A DNA stretch of 64,000 nt from Cupriavidus taiwanensis (GCF_900249755.1 NZ_LT976853.1:3088756-3152755), one strand, 5' to 3'. Positions 51,553-60,657 are shown, counted from the stretch's first letter. Made by a program: numbers and translations. Notes: generated by a model from the sequence alone, not told the origin.

Positions 51553-52887
51553 TTACTTGTTGACCAGCTTGGCCGGCACCGAGTATGTCAGCAGCGCGCC
51601 GCACAGCAGCACCGCCGCCAGCACGAACATCGCGGCATCCGTGCTCTGGGTGGCATCCTTGATCAACCCGATCATGTACGGGCTGATAAAGCCGGCAAGG
51701 TTGGCGAACGAGTTGATCAGCGCAATCCCCGCCGCGGCGCCCACGCCCGACAGGATCGCGGTGGGCAGGCTCCAGAACAGCGGCGAAGTGGCCAGGCTGC
51801 CGCCGGCTGCGAGCGCCAGTGCCGCAAGCGACAGCGCGGTGTTGTGGCTGAACACGGCGCTCAGCACCAGGCCCGTGGCCGCGCAGCAGAACGGCACGAT
51901 CAGGTGCCAGCGGCGTTCGCGCATGCGGTCCGAGCTGCGGCTGACCAGGATCATCGAACACACCGCCACGCCGAACGGGATCGCGGTCAGCAAACCTACG
52001 TCCAGCACGCTTTTCACGCCGGTCTGCTTGATCAGCGTGGGCAGCCAGAAAGTCAGCCCGTACTGGCCCATCACCGTGCAGAAGCAGATCATCGTCATCT
52101 TCAGCACGCGCGGATCCGTCACCAGGGTGCGCAGCGACATATGAGCGGCTTTTTGCGCATTCTCCGCGGCGATATTGCGTGCCAGCAGCGCCTTCTCGTC
52201 CGCCGTCAGCCAGCGCGCCGACTGGATGTTGTTGTCCAGGTACCAGAGCACGGCCACGCCCACCAGCAGCGACGGCACGGCCTCGATCAGGAACATCCAC
52301 TGCCAGCCGCGCAGGCCGTTGACGCCGTGCATGGCTTCCATCACCCAGCCCGACAATGGCCCGCCGAAGATGCCCGAGATCGGGATCGCGGCCATGAACA
52401 GCGCCACCATGCGCGCGCGCCGGTGCGACGGGAACCAGTAGGTCAGGTACAGGATCATGCCGGGATAGAAGCCGGCCTCGGCCGCGCCCAGCAGGAAGCG
52501 CAGCACGTAGAACTGCGTGCTGGTCTGCACGAACATCATCGCCGCGGAGATCAGGCTCCACAGGATCATGATGCGCGAGATGGTGGCCTTGGCGCCGATG
52601 CGATGCATCAGCAGGTTGCTGGGCACCTCGAAGAAGAAATAGCCGATAAAGAACAACCCCGCGCCCAGCCCGTAGACCGCCTCGCTGAACTGCAGGTCGG
52701 CCAGCATGTTCAGCTTGGCAAACCCCACGTTGACCCGATCCAGGTAGGCCACCACATAGCACAGCATCAGGAACGGCAGCAGCCGCCAGGCAACCTTGCG
52801 GTACACCGCGTCCTCCCTGGCCTGGGCCTGCGCCCGCGGCACGGATATGGCATCCGGCCCGGCATGCGCGGTTTCTGTCGGAATCAT
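51553..52887 (-). CDS. MFS transporter (anion:cation symporter family)
   Basis: A 444-residue, 12-helix carrier of the ACS family (phthalate/glucarate/hexuronate-like). LPFLMLCYVVAYLDRVNVGFAKL at about 36-58 is the family-typical first helix, and RMILWSLISAAMM and GAAEAGFYPGMILYLTYWFP follow. AAGGAGACTTCC precedes the ATG. Substrate is likely a carboxylate. Its promoter region carries one of the two GntR-type palindromes. Confidence 0.94.
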   Translation of the reverse strand: MIPTETAHAGPDAISVPRAQAQAREDAVYRKVAWRLLPFLMLCYVVAYLDRVNVGFAKLNMLADLQFSEAVYGLGAGLFFIGYFFFEVPSNLLMHRIGAKATISRIMILWSLISAAMMFVQTSTQFYVLRFLLGAAEAGFYPGMILYLTYWFPSHRRARMVALFMAAIPISGIFGGPLSGWVMEAMHGVNGLRGWQWMFLIEAVPSLLVGVAVLWYLDNNIQSARWLTADEKALLARNIAAENAQKAAHMSLRTLVTDPRVLKMTMICFCTVMGQYGLTFWLPTLIKQTGVKSVLDVGLLTAIPFGVAVCSMILVSRSSDRMRERRWHLIVPFCCAATGLVLSAVFSHNTALSLAALALAAGGSLATSPLFWSLPTAILSGVGAAAGIALINSFANLAGFISPYMIGLIKDATQSTDAAMFVLAAVLLCGALLTYSVPAKLVNK

Positions 52888-52950
52888 GGAAGTCTCCTTG
52901 GTTTGTTCGAGTTTCGGCCAGGCCGTCCGGTTGCGGTGGTACAAAGTCAT

Positions 52951-52965
52951 ACCGGTCTGACCAGT
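52951..52965. promoter_or_regulatory. GntR-type operator 1
   Basis: ACCGGTCTGACCAGT, a near-palindrome with the core GGTCTGACC, 64 bases before the MFS start codon. Confidence 0.6.
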
Positions 52966-53106
52966 AGATGCCGAATGGTAAGGAGGCCGTTTGCCGGTGT
53001 CAAGGCGGCGTGGTCTGGGGAAAGCCCTGATGAAGGCAGCGGGGAGCGCCATTGCCGCCGCTCGCGGGAGCTTGTGCTTGGCCGCAACTTCTAGCAAAAT
53101 CTGGCT

Positions 53107-53125
53107 CAACTGGTCAGACCAGTTG
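53107..53125. promoter_or_regulatory. GntR-type operator 2
   Basis: CAACTGGTCAGACCAGTTG, perfect 9-bp arms around a central base, 69 bases before the allA-like start codon. Confidence 0.65.
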
Positions 53126-53193
53126 CAGCTTACAAGATCGCGCTCCTGGCAGTCAGCCGCTCGCCGCGATCGTTCAGTTCTGGAGACTTATTG

Positions 53194-53742
53194 ATGGAAA
53201 CCACGCTTGCGCGCCCGGCGGCCCCACGGCTGCGCCTGCATCCGCAGCCGCTGAGCGCGGCCGCCTTTGCGCCCTTTGGGGACGTGATCGAGGCACGCCC
53301 CGCCGGCGATCCGGGCGCCTTTCCGATCAACGGCGGCATGGTCATGCGCCATCACGACCTGGCGACAGTCGAACTTTGCGGCGGCCGGGCCCTGATCAAC
53401 CTGTTCGAGGCCAGGCCCTACGCATTCCCGATGGAAATCGCCATGCTGGAGCGCCACCCGCTTGGCAGCCAGGCGTTCATCCCGCTTTCAGAGCGCCCTT
53501 TCCTTGTCGTGGTCGCGCCGCCCGGCGACACGCTGCAAGCCGAGTCGCTGCGCGCGTTCATCACCAATGGCAGGCAAGGCGTCAACTACCGCGCCGGCGT
53601 CTGGCACCACATGCTGCTGGCCATGGACGCGCCCTCATGCTTCGCCGTGGTCGACCGCGGCGGCGATGGCAACAACTGCGAAGAACACCGGCTGGCGCAG
53701 CCGCTGCTGCTCGAGCTTTCCCGGGATGAAACAGCCGACTGA
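53194..53742 (+). CDS. allA: Ureidoglycolate lyase-family protein
   Basis: A 182-residue AllA-type protein, cleaving ureidoglycolate to glyoxylate and urea in allantoin breakdown. It shows FAPFGDVIEA, a HPLGSQAFIPL segment and GVNYRAGVWHHMLLA, all family-typical. No other purine-catabolic genes are in the window, so the native substrate may be another ureido or organic acid. Adjacent regulation by the GntR protein is likely. An in-frame TTG just before the ATG is disregarded. Confidence 0.85.
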   Translation: METTLARPAAPRLRLHPQPLSAAAFAPFGDVIEARPAGDPGAFPINGGMVMRHHDLATVELCGGRALINLFEARPYAFPMEIAMLERHPLGSQAFIPLSERPFLVVVAPPGDTLQAESLRAFITNGRQGVNYRAGVWHHMLLAMDAPSCFAVVDRGGDGNNCEEHRLAQPLLLELSRDETAD

Positions 53743-53777
53743 CGGCGCGGGAATGGACCGGAACCGCCTGCATCGCT

Positions 53778-54299
53778 TCAGGCGACCAGCGTGCGAACCC
53801 GGCGCGCCATCGCCGGGACGATGTTGCCGGCGCTCCTGGCCAGGTTGACCTGCATCGCGGCCGCAGCAACGTCCATCAGCGGTTGTTCGATCTCGTAGCC
53901 CCTCCCGCTCATCCACAGGAGCACCTCCGACAAATGCCAGAGGGAACTTGAACCCTCATGCACCGGCGGGGGAAAGGAAGCCGGATGGCCGAGCATCAGC
54001 TTGCGCATGTTCTGGCGAGACATGCCGACGATGTCGGCAACGTCCGTCAGGCCGGCCAGGTCTGGCGCCGCTTCGATCAGCGTGGCGGACGGCATGGCGC
54101 GCCTGGCGTCGGTCAGCGCGCTGACGATGGCGTCGGCCGCGGACTCCGCCTCGCGGTCAAATGCAAGCGCGATGCGGCCGACCACGCCTGTCCCGACGGT
54201 TGCGTCGTCGCATCCGGCTTCGTAGAGGCGTTCGACCAGCGTTTCGGGATCGCAGTCATCCGCGGGCAGCTGGTATCTCAAGGTGAACGCGTATTCCAT
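53778..54299 (-). CDS. Probable antitoxin with helix-turn-helix
   Basis: A 173-residue protein. The N-terminal ~75 residues form an alpha/beta domain of unknown type (EYAFTLRYQLPADD, GVVGRIALAFDREA); residues 85-105 hold a helix-turn-helix (LTDVADIVGMSRQNMRKLML) followed by the wing-like PPVHEGSSSLWHLSEVLLW of AlpA/MerR-like DNA binders. It overlaps the preceding HicA-like gene by 22 bases. The pairing suggests a toxin-antitoxin operon with autoregulation; no direct proof. Confidence 0.7.
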   Translation of the reverse strand: MEYAFTLRYQLPADDCDPETLVERLYEAGCDDATVGTGVVGRIALAFDREAESAADAIVSALTDARRAMPSATLIEAAPDLAGLTDVADIVGMSRQNMRKLMLGHPASFPPPVHEGSSSLWHLSEVLLWMSGRGYEIEQPLMDVAAAAMQVNLARSAGNIVPAMARRVRTLVA

Positions 54300-54586
54300 G
54301 GCGGTGGTTTCTCCAGCAGCCTGATCGGCGCCACGACTTCGTGCCGATGCAGGCAGTTATCCACGATCCGACGGATTCGGGTGGCGTGGTTGGATGGACT
54401 TCTGGGCGTGCAATAAATGCTGATGACACAGAACTCCCCAGCACGGCACGCACTGTCATTGTGTGAACAGTAGATCCGTCCCCAGGCGTGGCCCCTGCCC
54501 CTCGCCGCCTCGACTCGCCAGCCGCAAGACTCGGCGTGTCTTAACGCACCTTCAATTTCCTTCTTGGGGTGTTGGTCACGGGCCAT
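54278..54586 (-). CDS. HicA-like putative mRNA interferase toxin
   Basis: A 102-residue protein resembling HicA-type toxins: KKEIEGALRHAESCGWRVE, then GRGHAWGRIYC with the candidate catalytic His33, and a Cys-containing loop (Cys40, Cys47, Cys53). The C-terminus IRRIVDNC is typical of the subgroup I recall. The ATG has GGAGACATTG upstream. Usually such toxins are under 80 residues; the last ~20 may be an extension. Function is inferred from pattern and operon. Confidence 0.65.
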   Translation of the reverse strand: MARDQHPKKEIEGALRHAESCGWRVEAARGRGHAWGRIYCSHNDSACRAGEFCVISIYCTPRSPSNHATRIRRIVDNCLHRHEVVAPIRLLEKPPPWNTRSP

Positions 54587-54871
54587 CAATGTCTCCAAGG
54601 CTAGATGCCCGGCCTACGGTTGTCAAGTGACAACCAAAGAATCAGACTGGAGCATCCGATCGGAGCATTGTCCGGCTATGCGGCGTTCGTAGCGTTGAGA
54701 CGACTCTGTAAGCACCAACACCTCTGGCAGGTCAGGCATCATCAACAGGGCGTTGCGCAGACGCTGTCACCCCCCCCTCACGCCACGGCTGGCCAACGCT
54801 GGAAGGCGACAGTGAGGCGTACACTGCCGGGTAACCGCTCACACCGGGCCCGCCGAACGAGCCTATCGCCA

Positions 54872-55381
54872 ATGCCTGAGCCCTCTCCGCTAATCCACTC
54901 CGATCGCCTGACCCTGGCGCCGTTCACGGAGCACGACGCCGCCGAGGCGTGGCCCTGCATCACCCCCACGCTCGCCCGCTATATGGAGTGGGACCCCGCC
55001 CCATCGCCCGAGGCATTTCGCGAGGTCTGGCAGGCCTGGCTGCCGGCCATGGAGAACGGGACCGATTTCGTCTTCACCGTGCGCGGCACCGGCGATGGCC
55101 ATTTCCTCGGCCTGGCCGGGCTGCATCATGCCGACACGCCGGCGCCGGAGTTCGGCATCTGGATTCGCGAGGACGCGCACGGGCACGGTTATGGCAAGGA
55201 AGCGGTGCTGGCCGTGGCTGCATGGGCGACAGCCGCCTTTCGGCCAGCGCGGTTTGTATATCCGGCCGCGGAGCAGAACTGGAAGAGCCGGCGGATTGCC
55301 GAAGCAATGGGCGGCGTGGTGGTGGACCGGCAGCCGGCGCGCAAGTTTGTGCGAGTGGTCTATTCGGTGCCGGTGAAGTAA
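54872..55381 (+). CDS. GNAT-family N-acetyltransferase
   Basis: A 169-residue RimJ/RimL-like acetyltransferase: SDRLTLAPFTEHDAAEAW at the start, then FGIWIREDAHGHGYGKEAVLAVAAW with the acetyl-CoA loop (GHGYGKEA), and a C-terminal NWKSRRIAEAMGGVV. It may acetylate ribosomal or other small substrates. The 270 bases upstream hold no gene I can support. Confidence 0.9.
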   Translation: MPEPSPLIHSDRLTLAPFTEHDAAEAWPCITPTLARYMEWDPAPSPEAFREVWQAWLPAMENGTDFVFTVRGTGDGHFLGLAGLHHADTPAPEFGIWIREDAHGHGYGKEAVLAVAAWATAAFRPARFVYPAAEQNWKSRRIAEAMGGVVVDRQPARKFVRVVYSVPVK

Positions 55382-55444
55382 CTGGACAGCCGAACTGCAT
55401 CAGCGAACGGCATCAGCAACCGATACTTGACGACCAGTGAATCG

Positions 55445-55473
55445 GCCCGACGCTTCTATCTATAGCGTCGGGC
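55445..55473. terminator. 10-bp inverted repeat between convergent genes
   Basis: GCCCGACGCT and AGCGTCGGGC around TCTATCTAT, located between the GNAT and enoyl-CoA hydratase stop codons. No T run on either side, so factor-independent termination is uncertain. Confidence 0.5.
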
Positions 55474-55483
55474 GACCGAAGGC

Positions 55484-56287
55484 TTAACGCCCTTTCCACA
55501 CCGGCGGTCGCTTGCCGACAAACGCGTCCACGCCCTCCCGGAAATCCTCGCTGCCATAACACTGCCGCACCAGATCATCCGTATCGGCCACCGCCGCCAC
55601 GGTCTGGCGGCGCAGCGATTCCTTGATGACCGTCTGCGTGACCGGCGCGAGCGCGCCGAGCCGCTCGCACAGCGCGGTGACCTCGGCCTCCAGCGCTTCG
55701 GGCGCATGCACGCCCTCGACGAAGCCGCAGGCCAGCGCCGCGTCGGCATCCAGAATCTGCGCGAGCAACAGCATGCGCCGCACCGGCTGCAGCCCCCACG
55801 CCGCGCGCAGCCTGGCCAGGTTCAACGCGGACAGCGTGTTGCCCAGCGTCTTCGCGATCGGCACGCCGAAGCGGGCCTTCGGCGTGGCCAGCCGGAAGTC
55901 GCACGCGGTGGCGATGGCCAGCCCGCCGCCCACCGCCCAGCCTTCGATGACCGCGACCGTGGGCATCGGCAGCTGTTCGACCAGCGCGATGCCCTCGTCG
56001 ATGCGCGCTTCATACGCGACCCCGTCATCGCCGCCGGAGAACTGCCGGAACTGCGCGATATCGGTCCCGGCGACAAAGGCCTCGCCGCCCGCGCCGCGCA
56101 GCACCACCACGCGCGCGCCGTCAGTCCCTTCCGCGGCGAGCGTGCGGCAGTGCGTGGCAAGCTGCTCGTACATCGCCCAGGTCATCGCATTGCGCGCGGC
56201 CGGGCGGTCGAAGGTCAGCGTCGCGATCCGGCCCTGGCGCGCCAGCGTGACGCGGCCTTCGGCGGGGGCCTGCTGCGGGGCGCTCAT
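55484..56287 (-). CDS. Enoyl-CoA hydratase/isomerase-family protein
   Basis: A 267-residue crotonase-fold protein with the oxyanion-hole segment GEAFVAGTDIAQF at about 70-82 and VAVIEGWAVGGGLAIATACDFRLA near 115-138. It likely hydrates an enoyl-CoA formed after the adjacent CoA-transferase. It overlaps the CoA-transferase stop by four bases (ATGA). Confidence 0.93.
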   Translation of the reverse strand: MSAPQQAPAEGRVTLARQGRIATLTFDRPAARNAMTWAMYEQLATHCRTLAAEGTDGARVVVLRGAGGEAFVAGTDIAQFRQFSGGDDGVAYEARIDEGIALVEQLPMPTVAVIEGWAVGGGLAIATACDFRLATPKARFGVPIAKTLGNTLSALNLARLRAAWGLQPVRRMLLLAQILDADAALACGFVEGVHAPEALEAEVTALCERLGALAPVTQTVIKESLRRQTVAAVADTDDLVRQCYGSEDFREGVDAFVGKRPPVWKGR

Positions 56288-57528
56288 GCGCCGAACGCGC
56301 CGGCCGCGGCCAGCGACTGCTGTTCGTCCTGCGACAGGCCAAGCTCGGCCAGGATCTCGCCGGTGTGCTGGCCCAGCAGCGGCGGCGGGCGCCGCACCTG
56401 CTGCGGCGTGCCGCCCATCTTCACCGCGAAGCCGATATTGGGCACCTTGCCTTCGATCGGGTGATCGATCTCGATGCGCATCTGGCGGTGCTTGCCGTGC
56501 TCGCTGTCGAACGCCTGCGGGTAGGTCAGGATCGGCCCGGCCGGGATGCCAACTTCCAGCAGCTGCTCGATCCAGTAGTCAGCGCTGTGCTTGCCGAAGC
56601 TCTCTTCCAGCGCGCCGATCAGTGCCTGCCGGTTGGCCAGGCGCAGCGCGACGGTGGCAAAGCGCTCGTCCGCCAGCAGGTCGGGCCGGTCCAGCGTGTT
56701 GCACAGCAGCTGCCACAGCTTCTGGTTGGTCGCACCCATCACGAAATAGCCATCGGCGGCCTTCATCGCCTGGTACGGGGCGCTCATGCGGTTGGCCGTG
56801 CCGAGCGGCTCGGGCTCGCGCCCGGTGCCCCAGTATTCGCAGGTGTCCCACACCGAGAACGCCAGCGCCGAATCGAACAGCGACGCATCGACATACTGCC
56901 CCTTGCCCGTCTGCTTCGCGCCGATATAGGCGGAGAGCATGCCGTAGGTCGCGAACAGCGCGCAGCCGATATCGGCCACCGGCACGCCGGCCTTCACCGG
57001 CGCGCCGCCGGGGTAGCCCGTCACGCTCATCACGCCCGACATCGCCTGCGCCATCAGGTCGAAACCCGGCCGCGTGGCCCACGGCCCGCTCTGGCCGAAG
57101 CCCGAGATGCTGCAGTAGACCAGCCTGGGGTTGATCTGGCTGAGCGTTTCGTAGTCGATGCCGAGGCGCTTCATCACGCCGGGGCGATAGTTTTCGACCA
57201 GGATATCGGCCGTTTCCGCCAGCCGGTACAGCACGGCGCGGCCGGATTCGGTCTTCAGGTCCAGCGTGACGCTGCGCTTGTTGCGGTTCATGTTGAGGAA
57301 GCCCATGCTGTCCGGGCCCTTCATCTTGAACCCCATCGAGCCGCGCGTCTGGTCGCCGCCGTCCGGCGGCTCGATCTTGATCACGTCGGCGCCAAGGTCG
57401 GCCAGCAGCATGCAGGCGTAAGGGCCGGCCATGACCTGGCTGACATCGAGCACGCGCACGCCGGCCAGCGGCAGGGGCGTAGCGTTGGCCTGGGCTGCGG
57501 TGGCGCTTGGGTCGCGAGTATCCATCAT
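56284..57528 (-). CDS. CaiB/BaiF-type (class III) CoA-transferase
   Basis: A 414-residue Frc-like CoA-transferase. LAGVRVLDVSQVMAGPYACMLLADLGADVIKIEPP is near the N-terminus, and the presumed catalytic Asp157 is in RPGFDLMAQAMSG. It passes CoA to an organic acid. Adjacent ATGATG codons allow either start; the first is listed. Genes order: Bug receptor, CoA-transferase, hydratase, consistent with acid uptake, activation and oxidation. Confidence 0.93.
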   Translation of the reverse strand: MMDTRDPSATAAQANATPLPLAGVRVLDVSQVMAGPYACMLLADLGADVIKIEPPDGGDQTRGSMGFKMKGPDSMGFLNMNRNKRSVTLDLKTESGRAVLYRLAETADILVENYRPGVMKRLGIDYETLSQINPRLVYCSISGFGQSGPWATRPGFDLMAQAMSGVMSVTGYPGGAPVKAGVPVADIGCALFATYGMLSAYIGAKQTGKGQYVDASLFDSALAFSVWDTCEYWGTGREPEPLGTANRMSAPYQAMKAADGYFVMGATNQKLWQLLCNTLDRPDLLADERFATVALRLANRQALIGALEESFGKHSADYWIEQLLEVGIPAGPILTYPQAFDSEHGKHRQMRIEIDHPIEGKVPNIGFAVKMGGTPQQVRRPPPLLGQHTGEILAELGLSQDEQQSLAAAGAFGA

Positions 57529-57587
57529 CGATTGCGTCCTGGGAAAATGGTTCGGGCTACGTGCATCGGCGCGGCGGCGGTCGCCCA

Positions 57588-58553
57588 TCAGCTCTCCGCC
57601 TTCACGCCGGCGTCCTTGATCACCTTGGCCCATTTGGCCGATTCCGCGGTGATGTAGGCGGCGAACTGCTGGTTCGACCCGCCCGAGTCTTCGGCGCCAA
57701 AGCTCTTCAGCCGCTCGGCCACGTCCGGCATCGCCAGCACGCGGTTGACGTCTTCGTTCATGCGCTGCGCCAGCGCCGGCGGCATCCCCTTCGGGCCCAC
57801 CAGCCCGTACCACGACGCCGCGTCCAGGCCGGGGAAGCCGGACTCCGCCAGCGTCGGCACGTTCGGATGGCTGGCCGCGCGCTTGAGCCGCGTCTGCGCG
57901 ATCGCGATCACCTTGCCCTGCTGGATAAACGGCGTGGCCGCGGTCATGGTGTCGAACGCATAGTCGATCTGGCCACCGATCAGGTCCGCCACCAGCGGGC
58001 CCGAGCCCTTGTACGGCACGTGCACCACGTCGATCTTCGCCTGCATCCGGAACAGTTCCAGCGCCAGGTGCTGCGCCGAGCCGATTCCCGACGAGCCAAA
58101 AGAAATCTTGCCCGGGTTCTTGCGGCACAGGGCCACGATATCTGCCACCGTGCGCACCTTCTGTTCCGGACGGCAAGTCAGCATATTGGGCGTGACGCCG
58201 ACCATCGAGATCGGCGTGAAGTCCGCGCGCGGGTCGTACTTGACGTCCAGCAGCGCCGGCGCAATCGCATGGCTATTGACATGCGCCATCAGCAGCGTGG
58301 CGCCGTCAGGCGGCTGCTTGGCCACATAGGCCGCCGCGATGGCGCCGGTGGCGCCGGGCTTGTTCTCCACCACCACGCTGGTGTTCCACATCACGCCCAG
58401 CTTCTGCCCGATCACCCGCGCCAGCACGTCGGTGCCGCCGCCGGGGGCAAAACCCACCACGATGCGCACCGGCCCCGCCACATTGGCCGCGCGCGCCAGG
58501 CCGGGCACCGCCAGCCCGGCCGCCGCCGCCAGAAGAAATTGTCTGCGCCGCAT
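57588..58553 (-). CDS. Bug-family substrate-binding protein (copy 3)
   Basis: A 321-residue receptor with signal peptide RRRQFLLAAAAGLAVPGLARA (cleavage about 22) and the mature start VRIVVGFAPGGGTDVLARVIG. VVENKPGATGAIAAAYVAKQPPDG and YKGSGPLVADLIGGQIDYAFD are typical. First gene of the Bug-CoA-transferase-hydratase operon. Confidence 0.93.
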   Translation of the reverse strand: MRRRQFLLAAAAGLAVPGLARAANVAGPVRIVVGFAPGGGTDVLARVIGQKLGVMWNTSVVVENKPGATGAIAAAYVAKQPPDGATLLMAHVNSHAIAPALLDVKYDPRADFTPISMVGVTPNMLTCRPEQKVRTVADIVALCRKNPGKISFGSSGIGSAQHLALELFRMQAKIDVVHVPYKGSGPLVADLIGGQIDYAFDTMTAATPFIQQGKVIAIAQTRLKRAASHPNVPTLAESGFPGLDAASWYGLVGPKGMPPALAQRMNEDVNRVLAMPDVAERLKSFGAEDSGGSNQQFAAYITAESAKWAKVIKDAGVKAES

Positions 58554-58615
58554 TGCGTGTCTCCTCTCATCGTTATGGAGCCCATCTTGCGCAATGCACC
58601 CGGCGAGGGCTATCG

Positions 58616-59557
58616 CTATTTTGGGGATTCAGGTTTCGCGTTTTGCGCAAGCACCTGCAGCACGCTCAATGCCGCCGAAGACAACGCCCCGTGCGGCCGA
58701 TGGCACAGCACAAAATGCCGCACCGCCCACTCCCCTGCGATCGGCAACCGCACGAAACGGCTGCCCCCCGCCACCTCGCGCGCAATCGCCTCCGGCATCA
58801 CCCCGGACCCGAGGTTCTGCGCCACCAGCGCCGCGATGCTGTCGAACCCGCTCACCCGCATGCGCATCCGCAACACCCGCCCCGCGTCCTCCGCCAGCCG
58901 CTCCAGCCCGATCGAGATCGCCGAACTCTCGCCCAGCACGATCAGGTCGCAGTCCAGCACATCCTCCGTCGTCACCGTCTTGCGCCTGGCCAGCGCATGG
59001 CCGCGCGCCACCACCAGCACCAGCCGGTCACTGCGGTACGGCTCCGTCGGCAGGTCCACCACGCCCAGGCTGCCTTCGTAGATGCCGATGTCCACCGTCC
59101 CCCGACGCAGCGATTGCTGGACCTCCTGGCTGTTCATCTCCTGCAGGTCGATCCGGACTCCGGGGCAGGCCGCCGCGCAGCGCTGGATGTCGAACGGCAG
59201 GAACTGGATCACGGCGGACTTTGGCGCCGCCACCCGCACCACGCCCAGGTCGCCCCCCACGAAGGACGCGGCATCGTCCTGCATGCGCTGCACGGTGTGG
59301 GTGATGCCGCGCGCGTGCGCCAGCAGCGCGCGGCCGGCCTCGGTCAGCGCCATGCCGTGCGGCAGGCGTTCGAAGAGCGAGACGCCTAGCTGGGATTCGA
59401 GTTCGAGGATGCGTCTGGAGGCGGCGGCGGCGGCCAGATGCAGGCGCTCGGCGCCGCGGGTGATGCTGCCTTGGTCGGAGACGGCGATGAAGAGTTGGAT
59501 GGTGGTGAGGTCGAAGTGGAGGCGGGGGAGGCGGGGGAGGCGGGAGGGGGGCGTCAC
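58616..59557 (-). CDS. LysR-family transcriptional regulator
   Basis: About 313 residues from a GTG at 59557; the true start is uncertain. The HTH reads FDLTTIQLFIAVSDQGSITRGAERLHLAAAAASRRILELE. The first residues are encoded by a G-rich 9-base repeat (PRLPRLPRL). An in-frame TTG at 59686 would add 43 non-conserved residues. Located upstream of, and in the same direction as, the Bug/CoA-transferase genes, which it probably regulates. Confidence 0.85.
   Translation of the reverse strand: MTPPSRLPRLPRLHFDLTTIQLFIAVSDQGSITRGAERLHLAAAAASRRILELESQLGVSLFERLPHGMALTEAGRALLAHARGITHTVQRMQDDAASFVGGDLGVVRVAAPKSAVIQFLPFDIQRCAAACPGVRIDLQEMNSQEVQQSLRRGTVDIGIYEGSLGVVDLPTEPYRSDRLVLVVARGHALARRKTVTTEDVLDCDLIVLGESSAISIGLERLAEDAGRVLRMRMRVSGFDSIAALVAQNLGSGVMPEAIAREVAGGSRFVRLPIAGEWAVRHFVLCHRPHGALSSAALSVLQVLAQNAKPESPK
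59518..59551 (+). repeat. G-rich 9-base tandem repeat
   Basis: Three units of GGAGGCGGG followed by GAGGGGGG overlap the N-terminal codons of the LysR gene, giving repeated Pro-Arg-Leu. The run could form G-quadruplex on the plus strand or slip in replication. Confidence 0.6.
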
Positions 59558-59867
59558 GGTGGTGTGCGCTTTCGGTGAATCGTTACGCAGAACGATTTGC
59601 CAATGGAATTTGGTGAAGTCCCTACGGACATCGCGGTCAGGTGCTGTATGCCGACTGATTTTCCGGTAATGGACCGCAGTCGGCAATTGCGGGTTTCCCG
59701 TGCATGCCGAGCGCGGACAGGCAATCCGATCGGGCCGGCATCACGTAGGGTCGCGGTCAATGAACAGGGCCATGAGCCTTCGCTGAAGCTCAGATCATCC
59801 AGTCGCCGGGATTGGCCGCGCCGGATGTCGTCCAGGCAGCAAACACCCCTTCGATTTCCTGCATTGG
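59558..59867. other. Region between the second immunity gene and LysR
   Basis: About 310 bases without a supported gene; lower GC than the left-hand neighbours. It marks the boundary of the type VI effector module. No terminator with a T run is visible. Confidence 0.4.
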
Positions 59868-60596
59868 CTACAGATCGATGTACCGCGGCAATAATCCCAG
59901 ATCGGCAAGCCGTACTTCAATGGCATGCCCCGACCGGATGTGTTCAGGATTAGTTCCTGAGAACGGGCCGTCGGTTACGCTGACAACAATCGTTCCCAAC
60001 TGCTTGTTGTTGCTGTCCAGGACTCCGATTACAGCGCCCGCCTCCGGGACGTGCTGCTCCGTGAGGATGATCGGCAGGTAGAGCATCCAGCCAGCCCCTG
60101 GACGGTCAGGGAATACACCGTCGTAGTTTCGCGTATCGACGGTAGCCAGCAATGGCTGCCAGATCTTCACGGCTTCCCTGAGAACCCTCGCAACCGTAGT
60201 CCAGGTTCCCAGCCGGCTCGCCGGCGGCTTCGAGACCAATGCAAGACTCCACGCCGACGCGGCATCGTCCGCACGGTCAAAATAGTACCAAATGGATGCG
60301 CCCTTCTCGCTCTCCATTCGCCCATTCCAAATGGCAAAGGACTTCAGAACATCGTCTTTTGCCATTTCCTGTCTCAAGACGGCCAATACCGCCGCTGCCG
60401 GGCCATGGCCATCGAAGAGTGGATATCGATAAGAATCGCCTTTCGTGTCTCCGCAGAGGTACCACGCCGATTCCCCGAGCAGGGCATCTTCTGCACCAAG
60501 GATATGAGTGAAGCGTCGAACCATGGCGAGATGGTCCTCGAGGTCGAGCGGGCTATCTGCGGAGGCGCGGAACTGAAGGTGGAGTTCGTGCGACAT
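59868..60596 (-). CDS. Imm52-like immunity protein B
   Basis: A 242-residue cytosolic-type protein that aligns along its length with the neighbouring immunity protein A. Shared stretches include the FPDRPGAGWMLYLP block (about 175), VPEAGAVIGVL and the end IEVRLADLGLLPRYIDL. In family knowledge Imm52 proteins accompany Tox-REase-5 nucleases and block them. ATG with MSHELHLQF chosen, since an upstream extension overlaps the neighbour. A 61-base gap separates it from copy A. Confidence 0.72.
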   Translation of the reverse strand: MSHELHLQFRASADSPLDLEDHLAMVRRFTHILGAEDALLGESAWYLCGDTKGDSYRYPLFDGHGPAAAVLAVLRQEMAKDDVLKSFAIWNGRMESEKGASIWYYFDRADDAASAWSLALVSKPPASRLGTWTTVARVLREAVKIWQPLLATVDTRNYDGVFPDRPGAGWMLYLPIILTEQHVPEAGAVIGVLDSNNKQLGTIVVSVTDGPFSGTNPEHIRSGHAIEVRLADLGLLPRYIDL

Positions 60597-60657
60597 AGCC
60601 AGTTCTTCGTTGACGCGAAGCCTTATGCGTAGGGCTACGCCAATTTGCTCTCGATAG

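Larger units (their letters stand above)
52888..53193. other. Divergent MFS/allA control region
   Basis: About 306 bases without a gene, holding two GntR-type palindromes 158 bases apart (52951-52965 and 53107-53125). Candidate -10 boxes TATGAC (minus strand) and TACAAG (plus strand) lie next to them. Confidence 0.6.
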
